Assembly: GCF_049276915.1 (NCBI RefSeq)
Contig: NZ_JBASXK010000051.1
Coordinates: 1-64,000 of the forward strand
Reading direction: 5' to 3'
DNA from: Aestuariivita sp049276915
Lineage (GTDB): Bacteria; Pseudomonadota; Alphaproteobacteria; Rhodobacterales; Rhodobacteraceae
DNA: 64,000 bases
Under the pieces are notes generated by a model. The model worked only from the letters and a program-made list of their open reading frames with translations. It ran no database searches and was not told the DNA's origin. A program made the translations under genes and the position numbers. This document shows positions 51,364 through 61,100 of this stretch, one piece after another (the stretch's first letter is position 1; each line of letters opens with the position of its first letter).

Positions 51364-52974
51364 TCAATGCCCGCCGATGATCCCTGTTCTGACCGAGTAA
51401 TCGACTGCGATCTCGTAATCGGGGTCATCATCGCTGTCGACCATCAGATGGCCTGCCTTGTTCAGCAATTGGTGACAATCGCGGCTGAGGTGGCGCAACT
51501 GGATCTGCTTGCCTTCGTCTTCATATTTCAGGGCGACGGCTTCGATAGCCTGCAACGCAGAGTGATCCACGACCCGGCTGTCGGCAAAGTCGACGATCAC
51601 GACCGAGGGATCGTTCCTGGGGTCAAAAAGCACGGCGAAGCCTTCTGCAGAGCCAAAAAACAAAGGGCCCTGCACCTGATAGACCCGCGCGCCTTCGGGC
51701 GTTTCATAGGTCTTGGCATGGATGCGCCGGGCGTTGTTCCAGGCATATGCCAGTGCCGAGACGATGACGCCGACCACAACCGCCACGGCAAGGTCTTCCA
51801 TGACGGTCACGACCGTGACCAGGATGATCACGAAGGCATCCATCAACGGGACCTTGGTCAATATCTTCAGGCTGTTCCAGGCGAAGGTACCGATCACGAC
51901 CATGAACATCACACCGACCAGCGCGGCAAGCGGGATAAGTTCGATCATCGGGGCCGCAAAGAGAATGAAGATCAGCAGGAACAGCGCCGCAGCCACTCCG
52001 GCCACGCGGGTGCGTCCTCCGGATTTCACATTGATCATGGATTGACCAATCATCGCGCACCCGCCCATGCCACCGAAGAAGCCGGTCACCGTGTTAGCCA
52101 CGCCTTGGGCCAAGCATTCCTGGCTGGCTCCGCCGCGCTTGTTGGTCATCTCTCCGACCAGATTGAGCGTCAGAAGGCTTTCGATCAGACCGATGGCCGC
52201 AAGAATGACCGCATAAGGCAGGATGATCCGGAAGGTCTCGAGGTTGAGTGGCACGGAGGGAATGTGAAAGGCAGGCAAGCCGCCCTGGATGGACGCCAGA
52301 TCGCCGACGCGCGGAACATCAAGCCCGACCGCAATCACCAGCCCTGCCACGATGCCGATACCGGCAAGCGGAGCCGGGATGACTTTGGTGAAGCGCGGCA
52401 TGCCCCAGATGATGGCCATGGTCAGTGCGACAAGACCCAGCATCAGGGCCATTTCCGCAGGCGGAAGCCATTGCCCGCCGCCCATGCCATGACCGGTGTT
52501 TTCCAACGTTCCGGGCACCTTGAATTGCGAAAGCTGCGCAAGGAAAATCACGATCGCAAGGCCGTTCACAAAGCCCAGCATGACCGGATGAGGCACCAGA
52601 CGAATGAACTTGCCCCATCGCAACACACCGGCTGCGATCTGCAAAAGACCCATCAGAACCACCGTGGCGAAAAGGTATTCCACCCCGTGTTGCGCCACCA
52701 GCGCCACCATGACAACCGCCAGCGCGCCTGTCGCCCCCGAGATCATGCCTGGGCGCCCGCCGATCAGCGCAGTGATCAGCCCGACCAGAAACGCCGCGTA
52801 CAGCCCCACCAGCGGGTGCACCCCGGCCACGAAGGCAAAGGCGACAGCTTCGGGCACCAGTGCAAGAGCAACCGTCAGACCCGACAGCAGTTCGATCCTC
52901 AGACGCTCGGGCCCAAAACCCTCTGGCGGGCGTAGCTCGCCCATGGACAGACGTTCAGCGAAGGAAGCAAGCAT
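51364..52974 (-). CDS. SulP family anion transporter with STAS domain
   Basis: About 536 residues, 10-12 membrane segments (VGLYAAFLVGLITALIGGRPGMISGATG is the SulP signature) and a C-terminal STAS domain (VQGPLFFGSAEGFAVL, DFADSRVVDHSALQAIEAV). Sulfate or bicarbonate transport, substrate unassigned. The start is uncertain: ATG 52974 gives a normal family length. The reading frame runs up to 53151, but the additional N-terminus is not typical. 228 bases to the divergent mtnP start, room for both promoters. Confidence 0.88.
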   Translation of the reverse strand: MLASFAERLSMGELRPPEGFGPERLRIELLSGLTVALALVPEAVAFAFVAGVHPLVGLYAAFLVGLITALIGGRPGMISGATGALAVVMVALVAQHGVEYLFATVVLMGLLQIAAGVLRWGKFIRLVPHPVMLGFVNGLAIVIFLAQLSQFKVPGTLENTGHGMGGGQWLPPAEMALMLGLVALTMAIIWGMPRFTKVIPAPLAGIGIVAGLVIAVGLDVPRVGDLASIQGGLPAFHIPSVPLNLETFRIILPYAVILAAIGLIESLLTLNLVGEMTNKRGGASQECLAQGVANTVTGFFGGMGGCAMIGQSMINVKSGGRTRVAGVAAALFLLIFILFAAPMIELIPLAALVGVMFMVVIGTFAWNSLKILTKVPLMDAFVIILVTVVTVMEDLAVAVVVGVIVSALAYAWNNARRIHAKTYETPEGARVYQVQGPLFFGSAEGFAVLFDPRNDPSVVIVDFADSRVVDHSALQAIEAVALKYEDEGKQIQLRHLSRDCHQLLNKAGHLMVDSDDDPDYEIAVDYSVRTGIIGGH

Positions 52975-53202
52975 GGCTCGGGGCAAGGTGTTTTTCCTGA
53001 CAAGTTCAGCGGGCAAGCCCGCGTGATACGCAATTCGGCCCTCTGGGGCCACCGATCGCAGCGGATAGCTGCTATGCGCCGGACACATAGCTGAATGCAA
53101 GAGAATTGCACTGTATTCATATGTACACGTTTCCGGCAGCGACTGTTGCAAGTCTCGCGGCGCTGTCTGAAAGTGTTTGAAACGAACACAGACGAGGCCT
53201 TC

Positions 53203-54078
53203 ATGTCAGAGACAACCATAGCCGTGATCGGCGGATCCGGGATTTATGAAATCGACGGGCTTGAGAATGCGCGTTGGCAGACCGTCGAAAGCCCTTTTGG
53301 CACGCCGTCCGATCAAATCCTGACGGGCCAGCTTGAGGGTGTTAAGATGGCCTTTCTGCCGCGTCATGGGCGCGGGCATGTCCATACGCCCAGTTCGGTG
53401 CCTTACCGCGCAAACATAGATGCGCTCAAACGGCTTGGAGTCACGGATATCATCAGCGTCTCGGCCGTGGGCAGTTTTCGTGAGCAGATGGCACCGGGGG
53501 ATTTCGTGATCGTCGATCAGTTCATCGACCGCACCTTTGCGCGGGACAAGTCGTTTTTCGGCCCCGGCCTCGTGGCGCATGTTTCGGTCGCCCATCCCAC
53601 CTGCGCCCGGCTGAGCGATGCCTGCGACACTGCCGCCCGTGATCAGGGCATCACCGTGCATCGTGGCGGCACCTATCTGGCCATGGAGGGGCCGCAATTC
53701 TCGACACTGGCGGAATCCAACATGTACCGAACCAGTTGGGGCGCGGATGTGATCGGCATGACAAACATGCCCGAGGCGAAACTCGCCCGGGAGGCCGAGA
53801 TATGCTATGCCTCAGTGGCCATGGTGACCGATTATGACAGCTGGCATCCCGATCACGGAGAAGTCGATGTCAGCCAGATCATCGCCACCTTGATGGGCAA
53901 TGCCGACAAGGCACGCGGCATGGTCGCGCGCTTGCCGGCCTTGCTGGGATCTGAACGCGCGCCCTGCCCCTATGGCTGTGACCGCGCGCTGGAATACGCG
54001 ATTCTGACCGCGCCGGAAAAACGCGACCATGCCATGATCGAAAAGTTGAGCGCCGTCGCAGGACGGGTTCTGGGATGA
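53203..54078 (+). CDS. mtnP: S-methyl-5'-thioadenosine phosphorylase
   Basis: 291 residues. AVIGGSGIYEIDGLENA, then RHGRGHVHTPSSVPYRANI, SAVGSFREQMAPGDFVIVDQFIDRT, and LAMEGPQFSTLAES plus ADVIGMTNMPEAKLAREAEICYA are family hallmarks. Phosphorolyses MTA to adenine and methylthioribose-1-phosphate. The ATG at 53203 is the family start. Two genes downstream is apt, which salvages the adenine. Confidence 0.95.
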   Translation: MSETTIAVIGGSGIYEIDGLENARWQTVESPFGTPSDQILTGQLEGVKMAFLPRHGRGHVHTPSSVPYRANIDALKRLGVTDIISVSAVGSFREQMAPGDFVIVDQFIDRTFARDKSFFGPGLVAHVSVAHPTCARLSDACDTAARDQGITVHRGGTYLAMEGPQFSTLAESNMYRTSWGADVIGMTNMPEAKLAREAEICYASVAMVTDYDSWHPDHGEVDVSQIIATLMGNADKARGMVARLPALLGSERAPCPYGCDRALEYAILTAPEKRDHAMIEKLSAVAGRVLG

Positions 54079-54206
54079 GCTGTCGCGCGGGCATTTGGAG
54101 CAGCGCAACCCGGCGCGCGCAATCCTTCGAGCAAGCGAACGCCAGCACCAGCTTGACAGCGCGGTCGCCGCGCGTCTCTCTGGAGTGGTAATGCGGGGAT
54201 TTTCTG

Positions 54207-54839
54207 ATGCCACTTGATCTCTGGCTGGCTTTTGTTGCCGCCTCGACTGCCCTGTTGCTCATCCCCGGCCCCACCGTGATGCTGGTGCTGAGCTATGCGC
54301 TCTCGAAGGGGCGAAGCGTAGCTGTCGCTTGCGCCAGCGGAGTCGCACTGGGTGATTTCATCGCCATAACCGCCTCTCTGGCTGGTCTGGGAGCATTGGT
54401 TCTGGCATCGGCCACGGCTTTCACGATCCTGAAATGGGTCGGGGCCGTATATCTGATCTGGCTGGGGATCAAACTGCTGCGCTCGGCCCCGTCTTCGGGG
54501 CTGGAGACATTGACGGCCGAACGCGATATCACAGTGCGCAGCGTGTTTGGCCATGCCTGCGCCGTGACTGCGCTCAACCCGAAATCCATCGCATTCTTCA
54601 TCGCCTTCGTGCCGCAATTCGTCCAGCCACAGGCCCCTCTCATCCCGCAGTTTGCGATCCTGATCGCCACATTTGTCGGGCTTGCCGCGCTGAATGCCCT
54701 GGCCTATGCGCTGCTGGCAGACCGGCTGCGCCAGACGATCGGGCGGCCTTCGGTCATCACATGGCTGACCCGCGCGGGTGGGTCGACCCTGATCGGCATG
54801 GGCCTGCTGACCGCCAGTTTACGCCGCGCAAACAGTTAA
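54207..54839 (+). CDS. LysE/RhtB family exporter
   Basis: 210 residues, six membrane segments. LLLIPGPTVMLVLSYAL with the LysE Gly-Pro motif, ASGVALGDFIAITASLAGLG, and LNPKSIAFFIAFVPQFV are typical. Exports amino acids or derivatives. It sits between mtnP and apt on the same strand, 128 bases after mtnP and 8 before apt; whether it belongs to that salvage step is unclear. Confidence 0.88.
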   Translation: MPLDLWLAFVAASTALLLIPGPTVMLVLSYALSKGRSVAVACASGVALGDFIAITASLAGLGALVLASATAFTILKWVGAVYLIWLGIKLLRSAPSSGLETLTAERDITVRSVFGHACAVTALNPKSIAFFIAFVPQFVQPQAPLIPQFAILIATFVGLAALNALAYALLADRLRQTIGRPSVITWLTRAGGSTLIGMGLLTASLRRANS

Positions 54840-54847
54840 GAGCTCTC

Positions 54848-55378
54848 ATGAAAACCGTAAAAGACTATATCCGCACCATCGTCGATTTCCCCCATGAGGG
54901 GATCATGTTTCGCGATGTGACCACCTTGTTTGCCGACCCGCGCGGGTTTCGCATGGCGATCGACCAGATGCTGCATCCCTATGCCGGCCTCGACATAGAC
55001 AAGGTGGTCGGGCTGGAAGCGCGGGGCTTTATCCTTGGCGGCGCGATTGCCCATCAACTGTCGGTGGGCTTTGTTCCGGTGCGCAAGAAAGGCAAACTGC
55101 CCGGCACAACGATCAGTCAGGAGTACAAACTGGAGTACGGTGAAGCGATCGTGGAGATCCACGACGATGCAATCAAAGCCGGTGAAAAGGTCCTTGTGGT
55201 CGACGATCTTCTGGCCACGGGCGGCACGGCAGCGGCGGGTATTTCACTGATCGAACGGCTGGGAGGAGACATTGTCTCCTGCGCTTTCGTGATCGATCTG
55301 CCGGAACTGGGCGGGCGCAAGCTCCTGGAGGGTCTGGGGATGGATGTGCATACCCTGTGCAGTTTTGAAGGGCATTAG
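54848..55378 (+). CDS. apt: Adenine phosphoribosyltransferase
   Basis: 176 residues. VDFPHEGIMFRDVTTLFADP, LEARGFILGGAIAHQL and the PRPP loop VLVVDDLLATGGTAAAG are clear. Makes AMP from adenine and PRPP. Stop overlaps the stop of the convergent FAD-oxidase gene by 3 bases (TTAG at 55375-55378), leaving no gap for a terminator. Confidence 0.96.
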   Translation: MKTVKDYIRTIVDFPHEGIMFRDVTTLFADPRGFRMAIDQMLHPYAGLDIDKVVGLEARGFILGGAIAHQLSVGFVPVRKKGKLPGTTISQEYKLEYGEAIVEIHDDAIKAGEKVLVVDDLLATGGTAAAGISLIERLGGDIVSCAFVIDLPELGGRKLLEGLGMDVHTLCSFEGH

Positions 55379-56787
55379 GCAGACAGCACCGCACCCGGGT
55401 TCATGATCCCGTTCGGATCGAGCCCCGCCTTGATCGCGCGCATGGCTGAAAGCTTGGCCGGATCGCTGTATTTCTCGATATCGGCCACCTTGAGCCTGCC
55501 GACCCCATGCTCGGCGCTTACCGATCCACCCAGAGCGTGAACAAGGTCATGGATCGCAACCTTGATCACATCACGCTCGGCCAGATGGTCGGCCCGGGTC
55601 TTGCCCGCTTGCGGAAAGACATTGTAATGCAGATTCCCGTCGCCAACATGGCCAAAGCAGTTGATGCGGAAATCACCCAGTTGCGCGACGACCTCGCGCC
55701 CACGTGCTATGAACTCGGGGATCGCCCCGAGCGGCACCGAGATGTCATGGCTGGAGATCGAGCCGATCCGGCGATTGGCTTCCGGGATGGTTTCACGCAC
55801 GGTCCAGAACGCAGAGCGCTGCGCCTCGGACTGTGCGATCAGACCATCGCTGGCCAAACCAGCCTCGAATGCGGCTTCAAACAGGGTGGCAAGCGCCTCC
55901 TCCGGGTCCAGCCCCTGCGCAAGGCCGACTTCGATCAACACGCTCCATTCCGGAGCGACCGGGAACGGGTGACGCACCTCGGGCATTGTATCGGACAGGA
56001 ATGTGTATCCCATCTTGTGGATCAGCTCGAACGCGCTGATGCCTTCGCCCATCTGTGCGCGCGCCATGGACAGCAGCGACAGTGCCGCCTCGGGTGAGGG
56101 AACCACGAACATGGCCGTGCCTTCGCAGGCCGGCCGGGCAAAGAGCTTGAGCGCAGCCGCAGTGATCACGCCAAGCGTACCCTCCGAGCCGATCAGCAGA
56201 TGGCGCAGATCATACCCGGTGTTGTTCTTGCGCAGCCGCGACAGCCCGTGCCAGATCTGACCGTCGGGCAACACGGCCTCGAGCCCAAGACACAGATCAC
56301 GCGCGTTCCCATATCTCAGTACCCCGGTCCCCCCGGCATTGGTCGCCAGATTGCCACCGATACGGGCAGACCCCTCGGCAGCCAGCGACAGCGGAAACAG
56401 CCGGTCGGCCTGTTGCGCCGCCGCTTGCACATCTGCAAGGATCACACCGGCCTCGGCAACCAGCACGTTTTCCTGCGGATAGACCTCGCGAATGCGCGTC
56501 ATCCGCTCAAGCGTCAGAACAACCGGGTTCATGTCGCCTTCCAACACCTGTCCACCGACAAGGCCCGTTCCCCCGCCATAGGGCACAATGGGAACCAGCG
56601 CGGCATTGCAGGCCCGCACGATCTGGGACACCTGCTCCACAGTCTTGGGAGCAAGGATCAGACCGGCCGTGCCCTGATAGCGCCCGCGTGGTTCTTCAAA
56701 GAACCGCGGCTCGTTGGGGCGGAACGTTTCCGGGGGCAGGACAGCCCGCAAACTGGCTGTGAAATCGTCCGTGACGGGGTTTAGCAT
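55375..56787 (-). CDS. FAD-linked oxidase, GlcD/D-2-hydroxyacid dehydrogenase type
   Basis: 470 residues. The FAD-binding PCMH domain (VPIVPYGGGTGLVGGQV, SARIGGNLATNAGGTGVLRYG) and the C-terminal domain with CFGHVGDGNLHYNVF and GGSVSAEHGVGR, shared by D-lactate, glycolate and D-2-hydroxyglutarate dehydrogenases. No GlcE/GlcF partners nearby, so probably a single-chain D-2-hydroxyacid dehydrogenase. It feeds electrons to the quinone pool or ETF (family knowledge). Confidence 0.9.
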   Translation of the reverse strand: MLNPVTDDFTASLRAVLPPETFRPNEPRFFEEPRGRYQGTAGLILAPKTVEQVSQIVRACNAALVPIVPYGGGTGLVGGQVLEGDMNPVVLTLERMTRIREVYPQENVLVAEAGVILADVQAAAQQADRLFPLSLAAEGSARIGGNLATNAGGTGVLRYGNARDLCLGLEAVLPDGQIWHGLSRLRKNNTGYDLRHLLIGSEGTLGVITAAALKLFARPACEGTAMFVVPSPEAALSLLSMARAQMGEGISAFELIHKMGYTFLSDTMPEVRHPFPVAPEWSVLIEVGLAQGLDPEEALATLFEAAFEAGLASDGLIAQSEAQRSAFWTVRETIPEANRRIGSISSHDISVPLGAIPEFIARGREVVAQLGDFRINCFGHVGDGNLHYNVFPQAGKTRADHLAERDVIKVAIHDLVHALGGSVSAEHGVGRLKVADIEKYSDPAKLSAMRAIKAGLDPNGIMNPGAVLSA

Positions 56788-56851
56788 CTTGGCGCACCTT
56801 GTCTGATATCAGCAGGGCCTAACAACAAAGACTGCAAGGCTCAACGCCACA

Positions 56852-57682
56852 TTATTCAGGATCGCGCAGCCACTCCGGGCGCAGCAGCACAACGGTCGGG
56901 CGATCCGGCAGGGTCCTGAGCGAGACCTCATAGCTCGATCCCCCCGGACGCTCGATCGCGAACTCGTCCGCCATGCCGTCCACAAAGGTTTCCAATGAAA
57001 ACCCCGAGAACCAGTGCATCGGGATCACCACCGAGGATTTCAGTCGTTTGAGCACGGAAATCATCTCTGGCAAGGACATCGTGTATCCGCCATCCACCGG
57101 AGCCATCACCACATCAAGGCGGCCCAGCGCCGCGAATTGTTCGTCATTTGGCACATGGTGCAGATGCCCGAGGTGACCAATACAGAGCCCTGCGACCTCG
57201 AACACGAAAATGGAATTCCCGCGCGGTTCCGAGCCGGAAAACTCCGAACGGATATCGGTTGAGACATTGCGCACCAGCATTTCACCCAGATCAAGGTGAT
57301 GGTCGATGCCCGTGCCGAACTCTTCGCCCCATCCTCGCAGAACATGCGGGATGGCCGGGTCGGGATTGGCGGTCCAATGTGTCGAATGAGCATGGTTCAT
57401 CGTCACCACATCCGGGATCAGCCGCGTGCTGCCGATGAACCCGGTGAAATCGGTGACGGCGGTCAGACCGCCTTCGGTCTGGATCAGAAAACTGGCATGG
57501 GCGATGTATTGAAGCCGCACCGAGAATTCCGGAACCGGGTCTGTCCAACTGGCCTTCTGGACATACTCCAGACCGGGGGCGGCATCCGCTATGGCAATGC
57601 AATGACTGGGACGGCGCTGCTCTTGCGCGGCAAGTGGCAGGGCGAGACAGGTGACAAGAGAGGCAACAAGCAATCTGAACAT
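56852..57682 (-). CDS. Secreted MBL-fold metallohydrolase
   Basis: 276 residues with a signal peptide (MFRLLVASLVTCLALPLAAQ) and a UlaG-like fold: AHASFLIQTEGG, MNHAHSTHW (His-x-His-x-x-His variant), HLGHLHHVPND and PVDGGYTMSLPEM, with VIPMHWF. Metal-dependent hydrolase in the periplasm, substrate unknown. Lies next to oxyR on the same strand, 42 bases after. Confidence 0.85.
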   Translation of the reverse strand: MFRLLVASLVTCLALPLAAQEQRRPSHCIAIADAAPGLEYVQKASWTDPVPEFSVRLQYIAHASFLIQTEGGLTAVTDFTGFIGSTRLIPDVVTMNHAHSTHWTANPDPAIPHVLRGWGEEFGTGIDHHLDLGEMLVRNVSTDIRSEFSGSEPRGNSIFVFEVAGLCIGHLGHLHHVPNDEQFAALGRLDVVMAPVDGGYTMSLPEMISVLKRLKSSVVIPMHWFSGFSLETFVDGMADEFAIERPGGSSYEVSLRTLPDRPTVVLLRPEWLRDPE

Positions 57683-57724
57683 GACGACAAGATTAGTGCT
57701 CTGTCCCGACCTGTCACGTGATTC

Positions 57725-58648
57725 TCAAGTCTGGGTGCTATCTTGCCGCGCATCGCGCAAAGATTCAGCGCAATCGCGCACGACATCGGCAATTTCCATC
57801 AGCTGATCGGACAGCGGATTGGTCTTGCGCCAGACCATCCCGACCGTTCGTCCCGGTTCGGGGGGCGCAAACCGGGCCAGCGACACAGAGGCCGAGCGCG
57901 TCTCGACCGGCACAGCCATCTCGGGGATCAGCGTCACACCGATACCCGCCCCCACCATTTGGACAAGTGTCGACAGGGAACTACCGTCCAGCCCTTCACG
58001 CGGACGCGCGGCCCCGAGATTGCAGAACGACAGCGCCTGATCGCGAAAACAATGACCGTCTTCCAGCAGCAGCAATCGGGTTTCGCGCAACTGGTCCGCT
58101 GATGGCATTGGGGCATTTTCCTGATCCGAATGCCGCACAAGAACCATGGCCTCGCTGAACAGGTCAACTTCGCGCAGGGCAGGATCATCAACGGGCAGCG
58201 CCAGAATCGCGCAGTCGATCTGACCGTCAGACAACTCTCGCAACAACCGCGGCGTCAGCGTTTCACGCACATGAATATCAAGCCCCAGATGCATTTCAGC
58301 CAGTCGCCCCAACAATGTCGGCAGCAGGTAAGGCGCGATCGTGGGAATCACACCCAGTCTGAGCCGCCCAACCAGCCGATCGCGCGCAGAACGGGCCAGG
58401 TCGCTCAATTCATCGACCGACCGCAGGATCGCGCTGGCCCGGACCGAGAACTGTTCTCCAAAGCCGGTCAGACGCACCTGACGCGGTCTGCGTTCGAACA
58501 GAACGACCCCAAGCTGATCCTCTAATTCCCTGATCTGAACGGACAAGGCGGGCTGGGACACGGACGAGGCCGCAGCTGCGCGACCGAAATGACCATGCTG
58601 AACCAGCGCCTCGAAATACCGCAATTGTTTGAGTGTGATGTTCGTCAT
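57725..58648 (-). CDS. oxyR: OxyR, peroxide-sensing LysR regulator
   Basis: 307 residues. LysR helix-turn-helix (ALVQHGHFGRAAAASSVSQPALSVQI) at the N-terminus and a C-terminal sensor with Cys200 and Cys209 in LLEDGHCFRDQALSFC, exactly one off E. coli Cys199 and Cys208. So it should form the regulatory disulfide. Divergent from katG, its classic target. Confidence 0.95.
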   Translation of the reverse strand: MTNITLKQLRYFEALVQHGHFGRAAAASSVSQPALSVQIRELEDQLGVVLFERRPRQVRLTGFGEQFSVRASAILRSVDELSDLARSARDRLVGRLRLGVIPTIAPYLLPTLLGRLAEMHLGLDIHVRETLTPRLLRELSDGQIDCAILALPVDDPALREVDLFSEAMVLVRHSDQENAPMPSADQLRETRLLLLEDGHCFRDQALSFCNLGAARPREGLDGSSLSTLVQMVGAGIGVTLIPEMAVPVETRSASVSLARFAPPEPGRTVGMVWRKTNPLSDQLMEIADVVRDCAESLRDARQDSTQT

Positions 58649-58849
58649 AAGAAAAAATTATCGCATTCATCAGAAAATGCAACTTAAACCAATGGAAGCG
58701 ATCTGCTATGCCAGTCCCGGAACCAACGCGGGGGAAGACCTGTGCGCGTTGGACTTGCTGTCACATTGCTGTTTACACACCTGTGCCAGACATCGCACCT
58801 GCGGGGTCATCGCGCCCCTGCTCTACTTGCAAAATGAACGGAGAGACTC
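58649..58849. promoter_or_regulatory. oxyR-katG divergent control region
   Basis: 201 bases between the divergent starts. The inverted repeat GCATT-CATCAGAA-AATGC (58663-58680) lies 15 bases before oxyR in an A/T-rich stretch, a place suited to OxyR autoregulation. The ATAG/CTAT half-sites of the E. coli OxyR motif are not obvious, so the assignment is tentative. Nothing else recognised. Confidence 0.4.
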
Positions 58850-61042
58850 ATGGACGGAAATGATATCGGTGCCGGCAAATGCCCGGTCATGCACACCAAA
58901 CAAGCGGTTCAGTCGAATCGCAACTGGTGGCCCAATCAGTTGAACCTGAAAATCCTGCACCAGAATTCCGAGCTTTCCGATCCGATGGGAGCCGATTTCG
59001 ACTATGCAGAGGCCTTCAAGAGTCTCGACCTCAAGGCGTTGAAAGAAGATCTCTATGCGTTGATGACCGACAGCCAGGACTGGTGGCCTGCTGACTATGG
59101 CCATTACGGCGGTCTGTTCATTCGCATGGCCTGGCACAGCGCCGGCACCTACCGGACCGCAGACGGCCGCGGAGGCGCGGGCAACGGCACGCAACGCTTT
59201 GCGCCGCTGAACTCCTGGCCAGACAACGGCAACCTCGACAAGGCGCGCCGCCTGTTGTGGCCGATCAAGCAGAAATACGGCAACAAGATCAGCTGGGCCG
59301 ACCTGATGATCCTGGCCGGTAACGCCGCGATTGAATCCATGGGTGGCAAGACATTCGGCTTCGGCGGCGGACGCAAGGACGTGTGGGAACCCGAGGAAGA
59401 CATCTATTGGGGCGACGAGACCGAATGGCTGGGCGATGAGCGCTATTCCGGTGACCGCGAACTGGCAAATCCATTGGCCGCCGTGCAGATGGGCCTGATT
59501 TACGTGAACCCCGAAGGACCGAACGGCAATCCTGATCCGGTCGCCTCGGGCCGGGACATCCGCGAAACATTCGCGCGCATGGCGATGAACGACGAAGAGA
59601 CCGTCGCTCTGGTTGCCGGTGGACACACCTTCGGCAAGATGCACGGTGCCGGTGATCCTGCACATGTCGGCCCCGAACCGGAAGCCGCACCGATCGAAGC
59701 GATGGGCTTTGGCTGGCTGTCGAGCTATGGCAGCGGAAAGGGTCGCGATACGATCACATCCGGCCTGAACGGTGCATGGACGCCCAACCCGATCCAGTGG
59801 GACAACGGCTATTTCGACGTTCTGTTCAAATATGACTGGGAACTGACCAAGACACCTGCTGGCGCGCATATCTTCACGCCCAAGGATCTGGAAGAAGAAG
59901 ACATGGCACCGGATGCCGAGGATGGATCAAAGAAAGTTCCGATTTTCATGACCACCGCCGATATGGCGATGCGCATGGACCCGGCCTATGAAAAGATCTC
60001 GCGCCGCTTCCATGCCAATCCCGAAGAGTTCCAGGACGCCTTCGCTCGCGCATGGTTCAAACTGTGCCATCGCGACATGGGCCCCAAGGTACTCTACCTG
60101 GGCGACGAAGTGCCACAAGAAGACCTGATCTGGATGGATCCGATCCCTGCAGTGGATCACCCGCTGGTGGATGATGCGGATATCGCAGATCTCAAGGCCA
60201 AGATCCTCGCAACCGGCCTGTCGGTTCAGGAACTGGTTGGCGCGGCATGGGCTTCGGCCTCCTCCTTCCGCGGCTCGGACAAACGCGGCGGCGCGAACGG
60301 TGCGCGCGTGCGTCTGGCACCGCAAAAGGATTGGGCCGCCAACCAGCCCGAGCAACTTGCCAAGGTGTTGAGCACTCTGGAAGGCGTCATGTCCGACTTC
60401 AACGGTTCGGCCTCGGGGGGCAAGAAAGTGTCCTTGGCCGATCTGATCGTTCTGGGCGGAAACGCGGCAATCGAAGCCGCCGCCAAAGCGGGCGGTCATG
60501 ATATTACCGTGCCCTTCACACCCGGCCGGATGGACGCCTCTGCCGAGCAGACAGATGCCCACAGCTTTGAGCCGATGGAGCCTCAGGCCGATGGTTTCCG
60601 CAACTATCAAAGCCGCAAGTTCGTCACCTCCGCCGAAGAGATGCTGGTCGACAAGGCGCAACTGCTGACGCTGACTGCGCCGGAAATGACCGTTCTGGTG
60701 GGCGGGATGCGCGCTCTGGATGCCAACACCGGCGGCTCCAAGCACGGCGTCTTCACCGACAAACCCGGCACACTCTCCAACGACTTCTTCGTCAACGTGA
60801 CGGATATGTCGACCGAGTGGAAACCGGCGTCGGACGATGCAGACGTTTTTGAAGGTCGCGACCGCGCCAGCGGTGCGGTGAAATGGACAGGGACCCGCGT
60901 GGACCTCGTCTTTGGCTCGAACTCGCAACTGCGCGCTTTGTCCGAAGTCTACGCCCAAGACGACGCGAAGGAAAAATTCGTGACTGATTTCGTCGCCGCA
61001 TGGAACAAGGTGATGAACGCGGATCGCTTCGACATCGCCTGA
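58850..61042 (+). CDS. katG: Catalase-peroxidase KatG
   Basis: 730 residues, two fused peroxidase domains. Distal Arg92, Trp95 and His96 in RMAWHSAGT; the covalent triad Trp95-Tyr218-Met244 can be placed with the spacing of M. tuberculosis Trp107-Tyr229-Met255; proximal haem ligand His259 in AGGHTFGK. The C-terminal domain (about 420-730) is the haem-less copy. Degrades hydrogen peroxide. Divergent from oxyR; ends in the terminator at 61065-61100. Confidence 0.97.
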   Translation: MDGNDIGAGKCPVMHTKQAVQSNRNWWPNQLNLKILHQNSELSDPMGADFDYAEAFKSLDLKALKEDLYALMTDSQDWWPADYGHYGGLFIRMAWHSAGTYRTADGRGGAGNGTQRFAPLNSWPDNGNLDKARRLLWPIKQKYGNKISWADLMILAGNAAIESMGGKTFGFGGGRKDVWEPEEDIYWGDETEWLGDERYSGDRELANPLAAVQMGLIYVNPEGPNGNPDPVASGRDIRETFARMAMNDEETVALVAGGHTFGKMHGAGDPAHVGPEPEAAPIEAMGFGWLSSYGSGKGRDTITSGLNGAWTPNPIQWDNGYFDVLFKYDWELTKTPAGAHIFTPKDLEEEDMAPDAEDGSKKVPIFMTTADMAMRMDPAYEKISRRFHANPEEFQDAFARAWFKLCHRDMGPKVLYLGDEVPQEDLIWMDPIPAVDHPLVDDADIADLKAKILATGLSVQELVGAAWASASSFRGSDKRGGANGARVRLAPQKDWAANQPEQLAKVLSTLEGVMSDFNGSASGGKKVSLADLIVLGGNAAIEAAAKAGGHDITVPFTPGRMDASAEQTDAHSFEPMEPQADGFRNYQSRKFVTSAEEMLVDKAQLLTLTAPEMTVLVGGMRALDANTGGSKHGVFTDKPGTLSNDFFVNVTDMSTEWKPASDDADVFEGRDRASGAVKWTGTRVDLVFGSNSQLRALSEVYAQDDAKEKFVTDFVAAWNKVMNADRFDIA

Positions 61043-61064
61043 AGCGCTGTCGGCTGAACACATG

Positions 61065-61100
61065 AACGGGCGCGGTTCTCAACGGGATCGCGCCCGTTTT
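61065..61100 (+). terminator. katG intrinsic terminator
   Basis: AACGGGCGCG and CGCGCCCGTT form a perfect 10-bp stem around a 14-base loop, followed by TT, 22 bases after the katG stop. Confidence 0.7.

Noticed and set aside
51313..52935. 540-codon plus-strand frame
   Set aside because: Antisense to the SulP gene; His/Asp/Gln-rich shadow with no motif.
52975..53151. N-terminal extension of SulP
   Set aside because: Adds about 59 residues not typical of the family and crowds the mtnP control region; start at 52974 preferred.
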